Shown here: piece by piece, positions 34,764-43,053 of the stretch
Position numbering within the stretch: position 1 is the stretch's first letter
Layout: every line of letters begins with the position of its first letter
Origin: DATLLN01 sp963797175
GTDB lineage: Bacteria; Actinomycetota; Thermoleophilia; Gaiellales; JAICJC01
NCBI GenBank assembly: GCA_963797175.1
Contig: CAWCOL010000009.1
Span: forward strand, 620,001 to 684,000
Length of the DNA: 64,000 nt
Reading direction: 5' to 3'
Program-made: the position numbers and the translations under genes
The notes under the pieces: generated by a model
What the model was told of the DNA's origin: nothing
Seen by the model: the letters and a program-made list of their open reading frames with translations, nothing else
Database searches by the model: none

Positions 34764-35030
34764 TCAGATGGCGTCGACTGCAACGGCCATGAGGAGCACC
34801 GGCAGCCACACGGCGAGCGCAGCGATCGAGGCGATCGCGAGGCCGACCGCGATGACGCTGACCCGTCGCACGGTGTCCGGCGTCGTCGACAGCCGTGGCG
34901 CCAGGATGGCGTCGATCCACTCGAACAGGTGCATTCGGCTCCACGCGACGTACACGATGCCGAACACCACTCCGCTCACAGCGGCGAAGACGACGTCGTC
35001 AAGGCTACCGGCACTGCCGAGCGGTCCCAT
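34764..35030 (-). CDS. Small two-helix membrane protein, 88 aa
   Basis: Start at ATG 35030 is fixed by TACGAT at 35037-35042, six bases upstream; longer in-frame starts lack any signal. Two hydrophobic segments (DDVVFAAVSGVVFGIVYVAW and VSVIAVGLAIASIAALAVWL) flank a short polar loop with HLFEWIDAILAPRL. Family not recognised. It is next to, and on the same strand as, the DUF347-type protein, but has its own promoter. Confidence 0.6.
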   Translation of the reverse strand: MGPLGSAGSLDDVVFAAVSGVVFGIVYVAWSRMHLFEWIDAILAPRLSTTPDTVRRVSVIAVGLAIASIAALAVWLPVLLMAVAVDAI

Positions 35031-35115
35031 GCGCACATCGTAGGTCGCGACCCGGGGGTGAGCTACCCTCGGAGGGTCACCGCGGCGATCTGTACACACT
35101 GTGAGGCGGCGCGCG

Positions 35116-36000
35116 TCAGGCGGCCACCTCGGCCGGCCGCGGGGAGGGCCAACCACAGCGTTCGCATTGGGCGGTGGCGAGCGGCAGCTCGCACCCCGGG
35201 CACGGCTTCTCCGAGTCGGGTCGAGCAGGCGTGCTCATGTTCTCCGTGCGGTCGAGACGGCTGATCGTCAGGTAGGCGACGATCGCGAGGATCGACAGCA
35301 GGAAGATGGTGCTGGTCAGTGCCGTCCCCAGCCCGAGACCGCCGGCCGAGCGCGGCTGCGACAGGAAGTCCCCGACCGACGCGCCCAGTGGGCGCGTCAG
35401 CACGTACGCGATCCAGAACGCCGGGATGGCGTGAAGGCCGAACGCCCTGTGCGCGACTGCGACGATCCCGATCAAGGCAGCGAACATCAGCGCCGACCTC
35501 CAGTAGCCGAGTCCGACCTGCTCGGCGGCCAGGTCGCCGCCGGCCGTGCCGAGGGCGAACGTGCACAGCACCGCCAGCCAGTAGAAGGACTCGCGGCGCC
35601 CCGTCCACACGGTGTGGATCGAGAGCGTGCCCTCCTTCCAGAACCACGCGGAGAACACCGCGATCAGCGCGACCGAGAACACGGCAGTCGAGAGCCAGAG
35701 GCTGACCCCGTAGCCATCCGACATGTTGTCGGTGATCAGCGTCCCGACGATCGAGATCAGCACCACCGCGAGCCAGTAGGGCAGCGGCAGGTAGCGCCGG
35801 CGACTGAACTGGAAGGCGAGCGCCGGGATCAGGATCGCGCTCATGATGAGGGTGGTGGCACCGAGGCTGAGGCCAAAGCGCGAGCTCACCGAGTCCGCTG
35901 CCGTCTCGCCGACGGTGGTGGCGAGAAGCTTGATGACCCAGAAGTAGAGCGTGATCTCGGGCACGCGGTTGAGCACGGCGCGCAGACGGTCGGGTGCCAT
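35116..36000 (-). CDS. DUF347/COG4705-type membrane protein with C-terminal zinc ribbon
   Basis: 294 residues with about eight helices in four repeated pairs. Repeats carry Gly-Asp or Thr-Glu-Asp-like polar motifs inside helices: KLLATTVGETAADS, GTLITDNMSDGYG, ALGTAGGDLAAEQVG and TRPLGASVGDFLSQP. That is the pattern of the DUF347 repeat. The C-terminus, after residue about 255, adds CPGCELPLATAQCERCGW, a CxxC...CxxC zinc-ribbon-like tail. The protein is predicted to sit in the inner membrane; substrate unknown, metal transport is only a guess. GAAGGA upstream of the ATG at 36000. Confidence 0.75.
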   Translation of the reverse strand: MAPDRLRAVLNRVPEITLYFWVIKLLATTVGETAADSVSSRFGLSLGATTLIMSAILIPALAFQFSRRRYLPLPYWLAVVLISIVGTLITDNMSDGYGVSLWLSTAVFSVALIAVFSAWFWKEGTLSIHTVWTGRRESFYWLAVLCTFALGTAGGDLAAEQVGLGYWRSALMFAALIGIVAVAHRAFGLHAIPAFWIAYVLTRPLGASVGDFLSQPRSAGGLGLGTALTSTIFLLSILAIVAYLTISRLDRTENMSTPARPDSEKPCPGCELPLATAQCERCGWPSPRPAEVAA

Positions 36001-36159
36001 GGGCGGGACATCCTTCTTGCGGTGGGTGGAGTCGCGACGCGCGCGATGCGCGCCTCCCCGGTGATCGGCCGGAGCGCTGCCCACCCCATCCCCTGATCGG
36101 TGCCGTCCAATCGACCACCAATGAGCTGTCGCGCAGCAGGCTCAGCCGTCGCGCGGACC

Positions 36160-37509
36160 TCAGCGGCCGGCGGGCAGCCGGACGGTGAACGACCCACCGA
36201 CGGCTGCGGATGCCCGGACGGTGCCGCCGACCGATTCGGCCAGCCGTCGCGCCAGCGGCAGGCCGAGACCCGCGCCGGATGGATCGATCGCATCATGGCT
36301 GCCGCGAACCCCCGGCTCGAAGATCCGTTCGGTCTCCGCAGCACGGACGCCGGTGCCGTCGTCGCAGACGGTGAACGCCACGCAGTGATCCTCGCATCCC
36401 ACCGTGACGTTGACCGCGGTGCGCCCGTAGCGACACGCATTGTCGAGGACGGGCTGGAGGATCCGGGAGGCCAGCTCGGCGTCGATCGCCACGCGCGGAT
36501 CGGCGCAGGTGGACGTGACCGCCACATCGAGATCGCGCGCCGCGGCGATGTCGGCGGAGGCCGCGACGGCGCGGTGAGCGACATCGAGCGCGGACGCCGA
36601 ACCGCGGTGCATCCCCGCCTCGGCCCGGGCGGCGCCGAGCAGCGCGTCGATGATCCGCGTCATCGTCCGGGCGTTCCGCTCGACCGTTGTCAGCGCGTTG
36701 CGGTACTCGTCCTCGGTCCGCTGCCGCCGGAGCGCGAGCTCGGCCTCGGTCGCGATCCGGGCCAGAGGCGTGCGGAGCTCGTGGGAGATCTCGGCGGACA
36801 GGCGCTGCTCCCGGCGAAGCGCGGCCGCGTTGCGTTCGAGCAGGTCGTCCAGCGTCGCCGCGAGCGATGTCAGCTCGTCGTACGGCGGACCGAGGCCGAA
36901 GCGCCGCTCGAGGTCGCGGTCGCTCCACGCCCGTGCCGAGGCGGTCATCGTCGACACCGGCCGGAGCGCGCGGGCGAGGATCCACCGCGCGACCAGAGCG
37001 ACGATCCCGAGGACGACGACGGAGAGGATGATCGAGGCGATCAGCGCGGTGCGCTGCGCCTGCTCGTAGGGCGCCAGCGGAACGCCGGCGACCACCGTCC
37101 CCAGGTCGCGGCCACCCTGGCTGATCGGCACCGCTGCGAGCCGGACGTCGGCGCCGTCCACGTTCGCGGTCGCGGTGTGGGTCGCAGCAAGACGCGCCGC
37201 CGCGGCGCCCAGGGCCGGAGCCACCCGTGGCGCCTCGATCCCGCGCCCTCCTGCGAACACCCAGACGGTTGCATCGCCGGTCGCGGCATCGGCGGCCTCC
37301 CCGACCCTGACGCGCCCGGAGGACACATCGAGCACCGAGAGCTCCGCCGCCGCCCGGGCACGGGCCTGGTCGGTCGCGTTGGCGTCCAGCCGGCGCGCGA
37401 ACAGGAGGTTGAACGCCACCACCAGCACCAGCAGCGCCGCTCCGACGGAGAGGATCGTCGCCAGCAACAGCCGGCTGCGGATTCCGGCGAGCCGGTGACC
37501 GGCCCTCAT
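36160..37509 (-). CDS. Sensor histidine kinase
   Basis: 449 residues. Two membrane helices (about 13-37 and 155-177) enclose an extracytoplasmic sensor loop of about 115 residues. A HAMP domain follows (VARWILARALRPVSTMTASA). The H-box is SAEISHELRTPLARI with phospho-His 243. The ATPase domain has N box DNACRYG, G1 CDDGTGV and G2 SGAGLGLPLARRL. It should autophosphorylate on His 243 and pass phosphate to the regulator whose gene overlaps it upstream (ATGA). Signal unknown; position next to an ABC cassette suggests envelope stress or drug sensing. Confidence 0.9.
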   Translation of the reverse strand: MRAGHRLAGIRSRLLLATILSVGAALLVLVVAFNLLFARRLDANATDQARARAAAELSVLDVSSGRVRVGEAADAATGDATVWVFAGGRGIEAPRVAPALGAAAARLAATHTATANVDGADVRLAAVPISQGGRDLGTVVAGVPLAPYEQAQRTALIASIILSVVVLGIVALVARWILARALRPVSTMTASARAWSDRDLERRFGLGPPYDELTSLAATLDDLLERNAAALRREQRLSAEISHELRTPLARIATEAELALRRQRTEDEYRNALTTVERNARTMTRIIDALLGAARAEAGMHRGSASALDVAHRAVAASADIAAARDLDVAVTSTCADPRVAIDAELASRILQPVLDNACRYGRTAVNVTVGCEDHCVAFTVCDDGTGVRAAETERIFEPGVRGSHDAIDPSGAGLGLPLARRLAESVGGTVRASAAVGGSFTVRLPAGR

Positions 37510-38171
37510 CCCAGCGAGTACCCGACGCCGTGGGCTGTCGTCACGCCAGGCGCGCCGGGCAGCGTCCGGAGCTTGCGCCGCAGGCGAGCGATGTAGGCGT
37601 CGAGGGTGTTGTCGTGGACGATCGCCCCGTGCGGCCAGCCGGCCTGAACGAGCTCCTGCCGCCGGACGACCTGACCGGTGCGGGCCGCGAGCGCCGAGAG
37701 CAGCCGGTACTCGGTCGGTGTCAGCGTCACCGCGGCGCCGCCGCAGGTCGCCGAGTGACCGAGTGGGTCGACCACCAGCCCGTCCGCGGCCGCCGCCTGG
37801 GGCGCGTGGCGTCGAAGCAGCGCGCGGAGACGCGCGACCAGCTCGGCGAATGCGAACGGCTTGGTCAGGTAGTCGTCGCCGCCGGCGGCAAACCCGGCGA
37901 GCCGGTCAGGGAGTGCGTCGCGCGCCGTGAGAAACAGCACCGGTGCGGTCAGCCCGCGGGCTCGGAGGGCCTGACAGAGGTCGCGGCCGTCGGCGTCCGG
38001 CAGGCCGATGTCGACGATCATCCCGTCCGGCGGGTGACGCTCGACGAGCTCCAGGAACCGGCCGGCGGTCGCCGCGGCGCGGACGGCGAACTGCTCCTCC
38101 TGCAGTCCACGCACGATCGCCTCGCGGAGCTCGGGATCGTCTTCCGCGATCAGGATCCGCTGCTCTGTCAC
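37506..38171 (-). CDS. OmpR/PhoB-family response regulator
   Basis: 221 residues from the GTG at 38171. Receiver domain: acidic pair D11-D12, phospho-Asp 54 in MIVDIGLPD, Lys in YLTKPFAF. C-terminal winged helix of the OmpR type: LTPTEYRLLSALAARTGQVV and VHDNTLDAYIARLRRKL. Such regulators bind 11-bp direct repeats as tandem dimers, and matching repeats lie at 42974-43032 between the upstream operon start and the divergent propeller gene. Translationally coupled to the permease (GTGA overlap) and to the kinase (ATGA). Confidence 0.92.
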   Translation of the reverse strand: MTEQRILIAEDDPELREAIVRGLQEEQFAVRAAATAGRFLELVERHPPDGMIVDIGLPDADGRDLCQALRARGLTAPVLFLTARDALPDRLAGFAAGGDDYLTKPFAFAELVARLRALLRRHAPQAAAADGLVVDPLGHSATCGGAAVTLTPTEYRLLSALAARTGQVVRRQELVQAGWPHGAIVHDNTLDAYIARLRRKLRTLPGAPGVTTAHGVGYSLG

Positions 38172-40864
38172 TCCTCGCGAAGTATCGCACCGAGCGGCAT
38201 CCGGCCCATCTGGCGGATGGCCAGGAAGGCCGCGATCGACGCGCTCATCACCGCCGCGACCACCATCAGCGCAAGGAAGCCCCAGGGCACCGCGAGCTGA
38301 CTCGGCGGGGGATCGAACACGTGCTGGAGCATCGCGACGAGCATCACGGACAGGAGCCAGCCGAGCCCTGCGGCCAGCAGCAGCGCCGCGCCGAGCACGA
38401 GCGCGACCTCGGTCCACAGGAACATGGCGATGTCGCGGAGGGAGGCGCCGAGCGCGGCCATCGTCGCGAACTCGTGACGGCGCTCGCTCAGCGTGAGCGT
38501 TACGAACAGGCCCATCGCGGCCGCCGCGAGAATGACCGCGAAGGTCTCCTCGATGCGGCTGATGCCGGACAGGTCAACGGTCGTGATCGAGCTGGTCGTC
38601 TGGCGGACCTGGTCCGTGATGTTCTTCACCGAGGCACCGGTGGGCGCGACCTTCGCCGCTACCCCGGCGCCCACCGCCGCGGGGTTGCCCGACGTGGCGG
38701 CGAACACCGCGTTCGGGCCGGTGCCGTGGGTGACCTGCTCGAGGTAGGCGAGGTTGGTGACCATGAACGAGTCCTTGGGCGCAGACGGGAACTCCTGCAC
38801 GACGCCGACCACGTGGAACGGCGCGACGCGGAAGCGGCCCGTTCGATGATCGAGCACGCGCAGCTTGAGCAGGTCGCCGACGCGCAGCTGATAGTCGGTG
38901 ATCGTCTCCTTCGAGACCAGGACGCCGTCCGGCGTGGCCCGCAGGCGATCGAGCGTCTGCCCCGCGGTGCCGCCGATGAAGTACGAGTCGCGAAGGGTCG
39001 TCGCGCCGGTGAACGTTGCGGCGTCGATGCCGTAGATGTCCTGAAGGTCGGGGCCGACATACGCGTAGGCGTGGTCGACGCCCGTGGTGGCCCTGACGCC
39101 GGGAACGGCAGCGACCAGCGAGGCAACGTTGCTACTCGTGGCAACGCCGGGCGGCGTGCTGACCACGACGTCCGCGCCCAGCGTGAGCTGCGCGTCGACC
39201 ATCGCCTGCTGGTCGTAGGTGGCGGTGAAGACGCCCAGGTTGACACCGAAGGCGAGGAGCAGGCCGGCCACGATCAAGCCGCGGTTGATGGATGCGCCAC
39301 GCCGGCTGATGCTGGCAAGGAGCAGCCCCCGCCATCCTGTCGGTCGAGGCCGCCCCGCCCGGCCGGCGACCCATGCCACCACCCGCCCGCGCAGGCGTAC
39401 GAGGAGCAGCGTCGCGCCCAGCCAGAGCAGCGCCGGGGCGAAGAACATGTAGACGGACAGGGAGAGCGTGGGATTCGAGTCGGGATTGACCACCGCGGAG
39501 AATCCGGTGCTGGCGGTCAGCCAGTAGATCAGGCCGCTGACGGCGAGCGCGGCGACGTCGACGTAGAGCCGCTCCCACAGCGGCTTCGTCGCGCGGTGTG
39601 CGCTTCGCCTGGACTCGGCAATCTCGGAGCCGAGCACCGCAGCGCCGGCGGCCAGCCTGGCGGCCAGGGCACCGGCGATGGCAAGCCCGATGCAGGCGGC
39701 CAGCGCGACCAGCATCCGCGAGCTCGACGGCGCCCCACCGCCCACCAGCCAGGAGACGGATGCGAATGCGAGGGCGCCCCCGATCAGGCCGCTGACGACG
39801 CCGATGGCGACGCTCTCGGCGGCGGCGAGCGCGAGCAGGTCGCGGCGCGTCGCTCCCCGCGCCCGGAGCAGGGCGAGATCGCGGCGGTCACGCTCGGCCG
39901 TGCCCAGGGCGGCGAGGTACGCCAGTCCCAGAGCGATCAGCGCACCGGGGACGGCGAGCATGATGTAGAGCGTCTGCGCGTACAGCGCGTCGGCCGTGGC
40001 CCCGTTCAGCACGTCGCCCAGGTTGTCAACGAACTGGACCCTGCCCGGCAGGTTCCGCTCGATGCGGTTGCGGGTCTGGGTCGCCTGGGCCAGGGCGTGG
40101 CCGGGTGTCCCGCCGAGCGAGGACGGATCGACCTGGGCGTGCACCTGCCACTGCACGCCGGTCTGGGCGCCGGGGATCGCGTTCGTGGTCGCACTCGCGG
40201 ATCCGGCTCCCGCGTAGGCGGGAGCAAGCGTGGTGGCGAACGTCGCCAGCGGCATCACGATGATCTCGGCCGGCGGCTGCGCCGGAGCCGGCCCGAGCAG
40301 CGGATTGAGCGGCTGGAACAGGACGTCCGGGGCGGTCACCAACGCGATCCCGCTGACGGTGAACCGGCGCGGCGCCGCGCCCCTGACCGGCACGATCGAG
40401 ATCGTGTCCCCCATCCTCGCCTGCAGCGTCGCGGCGAGCTGCTGGTCGAGCACGACGCTTCCCGGTGCGAATCCTCCCTGAAGGAACCGCATGGTGTGCA
40501 GGTGCGCCAGGTAGTCCGGCGGCACGGCCAGGATCGAGCCGGCGGCGGAGGTGATCTGGCCGGCGGGGGCGTTGTGGCCGGACGCGGCGAACGGCGCCGT
40601 CGCGGCGGGGGAGGCCTGCACGACGCCCCGCTGGCGGGCCACCGCGGCGGCGACGCCGATCGCCTGCCGGTGGGAGGCCACGGGACCCTGCCAGTCGAGC
40701 GGCACCGTGCGAACGGCCGTCGCCGTCATCGTCGAGAGGGAGTGCCCGACGAAGATCAGCATCGACCCCAGCAACGACACGGCAGCGGCGATCACCACCA
40801 CGCGTAGCGCGGTGCGCCGGGGCGCCCGCCGGAGCCCCGAGAATGCGAACCGCACACTGGTCAT
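38168..40864 (-). CDS. FtsX/MacB-like ABC transporter permease (two FtsX modules)
   Basis: 898 residues. An N-terminal helix (VVVIAAAVSLLGSMLIFVGH) is followed by a periplasmic domain, then FtsX helix blocks: one around MLAVPGALIALGLAYLAALG and LLALAAAESVAIGVVSGLIG, and one at the C-terminus (ILAAAAMGLFVTLTLSERR through WGFLALMVVAAVMSASIAAF). These transporters transmit mechanical energy rather than translocating substrate through the membrane, as in lipoprotein or peptide extrusion. Overlaps the upstream ATPase (ATGA) and the downstream regulator. The two ATPases upstream are unusual for one permease. Confidence 0.85.
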   Translation of the reverse strand: MTSVRFAFSGLRRAPRRTALRVVVIAAAVSLLGSMLIFVGHSLSTMTATAVRTVPLDWQGPVASHRQAIGVAAAVARQRGVVQASPAATAPFAASGHNAPAGQITSAAGSILAVPPDYLAHLHTMRFLQGGFAPGSVVLDQQLAATLQARMGDTISIVPVRGAAPRRFTVSGIALVTAPDVLFQPLNPLLGPAPAQPPAEIIVMPLATFATTLAPAYAGAGSASATTNAIPGAQTGVQWQVHAQVDPSSLGGTPGHALAQATQTRNRIERNLPGRVQFVDNLGDVLNGATADALYAQTLYIMLAVPGALIALGLAYLAALGTAERDRRDLALLRARGATRRDLLALAAAESVAIGVVSGLIGGALAFASVSWLVGGGAPSSSRMLVALAACIGLAIAGALAARLAAGAAVLGSEIAESRRSAHRATKPLWERLYVDVAALAVSGLIYWLTASTGFSAVVNPDSNPTLSLSVYMFFAPALLWLGATLLLVRLRGRVVAWVAGRAGRPRPTGWRGLLLASISRRGASINRGLIVAGLLLAFGVNLGVFTATYDQQAMVDAQLTLGADVVVSTPPGVATSSNVASLVAAVPGVRATTGVDHAYAYVGPDLQDIYGIDAATFTGATTLRDSYFIGGTAGQTLDRLRATPDGVLVSKETITDYQLRVGDLLKLRVLDHRTGRFRVAPFHVVGVVQEFPSAPKDSFMVTNLAYLEQVTHGTGPNAVFAATSGNPAAVGAGVAAKVAPTGASVKNITDQVRQTTSSITTVDLSGISRIEETFAVILAAAAMGLFVTLTLSERRHEFATMAALGASLRDIAMFLWTEVALVLGAALLLAAGLGWLLSVMLVAMLQHVFDPPPSQLAVPWGFLALMVVAAVMSASIAAFLAIRQMGRMPLGAILREE

Positions 40865-41556
40865 GTCAGCGCCGCGTGACGTACGACCCTGCCGTCCAGC
40901 AGCTCCACCTCGCGGTCGAGCCGTCCGGCCACGTCCGGGTCGTGGGTGGCGACGACCAGAGCGAACCCGATCTCCTGGCGCAGCGCCTCGATCAGGTCGA
41001 GGATCCGCTCGCCGGTGTCCGAGTCCAGATGCCCGGTCGGCTCGTCGCACAGGAGCGCCCGCGGCTGCTGGGCGACCGCGCGGGCGAGCGCCACGCGCTG
41101 TGCCTCGCCGCCGGAGAGCTCGGCGGGGAGACTGTCGGCCTTGCTCTCGAGGCCAACGAGCCGGAGCAGGTCGATCGCCGAGTGGGGCGAACGGCGGCCC
41201 GACACCCGGGCGGAGAACGCGACGTTCTCGAACGCCGTGAAGGTGGGCAGGAGGTTGGCCCCCTGGAAGACGTATCCGATGCCGCCCGCCCGCACCGAGC
41301 TCCGCGCGCGGGCGTCGAGCGAGGAGAGTGGAGCGCCGTCCCACTCGACCGTGCCAGAGGTCGGGACGACGAGGCCCCCGATCACGTGGAGGACGGTCGT
41401 CTTGCCGGAGCCGGACCGACCGCGCAGGGCGACCGACTCGCTGCCGCCGATCGCCAGATCGACGCCCGACAGGGCGAGGACGCGCGAGTCGCCGTCACCG
41501 TATGCGACCGTGACGCCGGACAGGGCGATCAGGGGGTGGGCGGACGCGGTGGTCAT
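40861..41556 (-). CDS. ABC transporter ATP-binding protein (MacB/LolD-like)
   Basis: 231 residues. Walker A GRSGSGKTTVL, signature LSGGEAQRVALARAV, Walker B ALLCDEPTGHLD, switch His in ATHDPDVAG. Q-loop FQGANLLPTFTAFENVAF is typical of LolD/MacB-type ATPases. Start ATG at 41556 overlaps the upstream ATPase stop (ATGA), and its own stop overlaps the permease start (ATGA). Works with the FtsX-like permease. Confidence 0.9.
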   Translation of the reverse strand: MTTASAHPLIALSGVTVAYGDGDSRVLALSGVDLAIGGSESVALRGRSGSGKTTVLHVIGGLVVPTSGTVEWDGAPLSSLDARARSSVRAGGIGYVFQGANLLPTFTAFENVAFSARVSGRRSPHSAIDLLRLVGLESKADSLPAELSGGEAQRVALARAVAQQPRALLCDEPTGHLDSDTGERILDLIEALRQEIGFALVVATHDPDVAGRLDREVELLDGRVVRHAALT

Positions 41557-42272
41557 GCCGCCGCCCGCCCATCGCGAACCTCGACCACGGCGTCGGCCAG
41601 CTCGGTCACCCGGGGCGAGTGCGTGACGATGACCACGGTGCTCCCGACCGTCTCCCTGAGCCGCATCAGCGACTCGAGGACGAGGAGCTCGTTCGCCGAA
41701 TCCAGCTCCCCCGTCGGCTCGTCGGCCAGCACCAGCGGCGCGCTGCGGGCGAAGGCCGCAGCGATGGCGACCCGCTGCTGCTCCCCGCCGGAGAGCGCCG
41801 CTGGACGGTTCGCCAGACGATGGCCCAACCCGAACTGGTCGAGCGCGGAGCGCGCCCGGCGGCGAACATCGCCCGTGCCCGCCAGGCGCAAGGCGAACTC
41901 GACGTTCTCGAGCGCGCTCAGCGATGACCACAGGTTGTCGCGCTGGAAGACGACAGCGACGGTGCGCGCGCGAAACAGCGAGAGCTCGTCCTCTGCCATC
42001 CGGCCGAGGGGACGGCCGAAGACCCGGATCTCACCTGCCGAGGGCGTGTCCAGGCCGGCAACGAGGTGAAGGAAGGTGCTCTTCCCCGAGCCGGAGGGGC
42101 CGTGCACCGCGACGACCTTGCGCGGCGCGAGCTCGAGCGAGAGGCCCTTCAGCGCGACGGTCTCGGTCGCGCCGGACGAGAAGATCCGGAACACGTCGAG
42201 CAGCTCGAGCGCGAGTGGCTCACGGTCGGCCTCGACCGGCGCCGGCTCGACATACAGGCTCCTCACGTCCAT
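41553..42272 (-). CDS. ABC transporter ATP-binding protein (second ATPase of the cassette)
   Basis: 239 residues. Walker A GPSGSGKSTFL, signature LSGGEQQRVAIAAAF, Walker B LVLADEPTGELD, switch His in VTHSPRVTE. A short N-terminal extension (DVRSLYVEPAPVEADREP) precedes the domain. It differs clearly from the second ATPase downstream, so the pair may form a heterodimer on the single two-module permease. ATG at 42272 overlaps the lipoprotein stop by ten bases. Confidence 0.88.
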   Translation of the reverse strand: MDVRSLYVEPAPVEADREPLALELLDVFRIFSSGATETVALKGLSLELAPRKVVAVHGPSGSGKSTFLHLVAGLDTPSAGEIRVFGRPLGRMAEDELSLFRARTVAVVFQRDNLWSSLSALENVEFALRLAGTGDVRRRARSALDQFGLGHRLANRPAALSGGEQQRVAIAAAFARSAPLVLADEPTGELDSANELLVLESLMRLRETVGSTVVIVTHSPRVTELADAVVEVRDGRAAA

Positions 42273-42952
42273 CGGAAGCTCTTGATCATCTGGCAATAGG
42301 CATCGACATTGTCGACCCCCTGCGGCGTGCCCAGATCGACCACAGCGCGCTGTGACCCGTGACCGAGGTAATAGCGGTCGACGCTCAACAGGACACGCTT
42401 CCCGGTGACCGGGTTCGGCTGGCTCTGGGTCGTGTAGACGACCTTCACCGAGACGAGCGGCAGCGGCACGGTGCTGGCCTGGTTGGTGCACGTCGGGTGC
42501 GGCGTGACCGACACGAGCTTCAGCGAGGGCGTCGATGCGGCGAGCGACTCGACGGCGGCCCTCGCCGCTGCGGGTGCGGCGGTGCCGGGCTCGACCACGA
42601 TACGCACGAGGTTGCTCTTGTCCTGGAAGACCACGCGGCTGCCGGAGCCGCGGCGCGCCCAACCTTCCGGATAGGCCATGGAGTAGCCGGCACCGGGGTT
42701 GTGGTAGGTCAGGAAGACCTGGTTGTCAGGGATGTCGCCGGCCGCCGCCGACTTCGCCTCGGCGACCAGCGCGCCGGCGCCGGACGACGACGCCGGCGGA
42801 CTCGAGGTCGATCCGGCGGAACCGGGAGCCGAGCCGGGCGTCGACGCGGCCGGGGGCTGCGACGTCGCGGCCGTGCTGGAACCACCACACGCCGCACCGA
42901 ACATGACGGACAGCAGCGCGGCGGAGAGCGGGATGAGGGATCGGGATGTCAT
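42263..42952 (-). CDS. Putative lipoprotein, first gene of the two-component/ABC operon
   Basis: 229 residues with lipobox cysteine 22 (SVMFGAACGG), a Ser/Pro-rich linker and a mature domain of unknown family: YHNPGAGYSMAYPEGWARRG resembles PsbP/DUF1795-like proteins, and the C-terminus has KVVYTTQSQPNPVTGKRVLL and YYLGHGSQRAVVDLG. It starts the operon that runs to the histidine kinase. A CAGGGT -10-like element lies six bases before the ATG, and the repeat boxes lie nine bases further upstream. Might be a sensor or transport accessory; that is inference. Confidence 0.75.
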   Translation of the reverse strand: MTSRSLIPLSAALLSVMFGAACGGSSTAATSQPPAASTPGSAPGSAGSTSSPPASSSGAGALVAEAKSAAAGDIPDNQVFLTYHNPGAGYSMAYPEGWARRGSGSRVVFQDKSNLVRIVVEPGTAAPAAARAAVESLAASTPSLKLVSVTPHPTCTNQASTVPLPLVSVKVVYTTQSQPNPVTGKRVLLSVDRYYLGHGSQRAVVDLGTPQGVDNVDAYCQMIKSFRWT

Positions 42953-42958
42953 GCGGGC

Positions 42959-43047
42959 ACCCTGCCCCGCGGTGCCTGAACGCCGCCTGAACGCCACGTG
43001 CCTGCGGCGGCGCGTTCAGGCGCTGTTCAGGCTCGAACCTCGATGCT
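42959..43047. promoter_or_regulatory. Divergent promoters with paired 11-bp response-regulator-type direct repeats
   Basis: GCCTGAACGCC is perfectly repeated at 42974-42984 and 42985-42995. On the other side TTCAGGC occurs at 43015-43021 and 43026-43032, also 11 bp apart and inverted. A -10-like CAGGGT (minus strand, 42959-42964) is nine bases from the first pair. GATGCT (43042-43047) is nine bases from the second. This is the PhoB-type layout, in which the box replaces the -35. The adjacent OmpR-type regulator is the likely binder. Confidence 0.7.
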
Positions 43048-43053
43048 GCCGCG

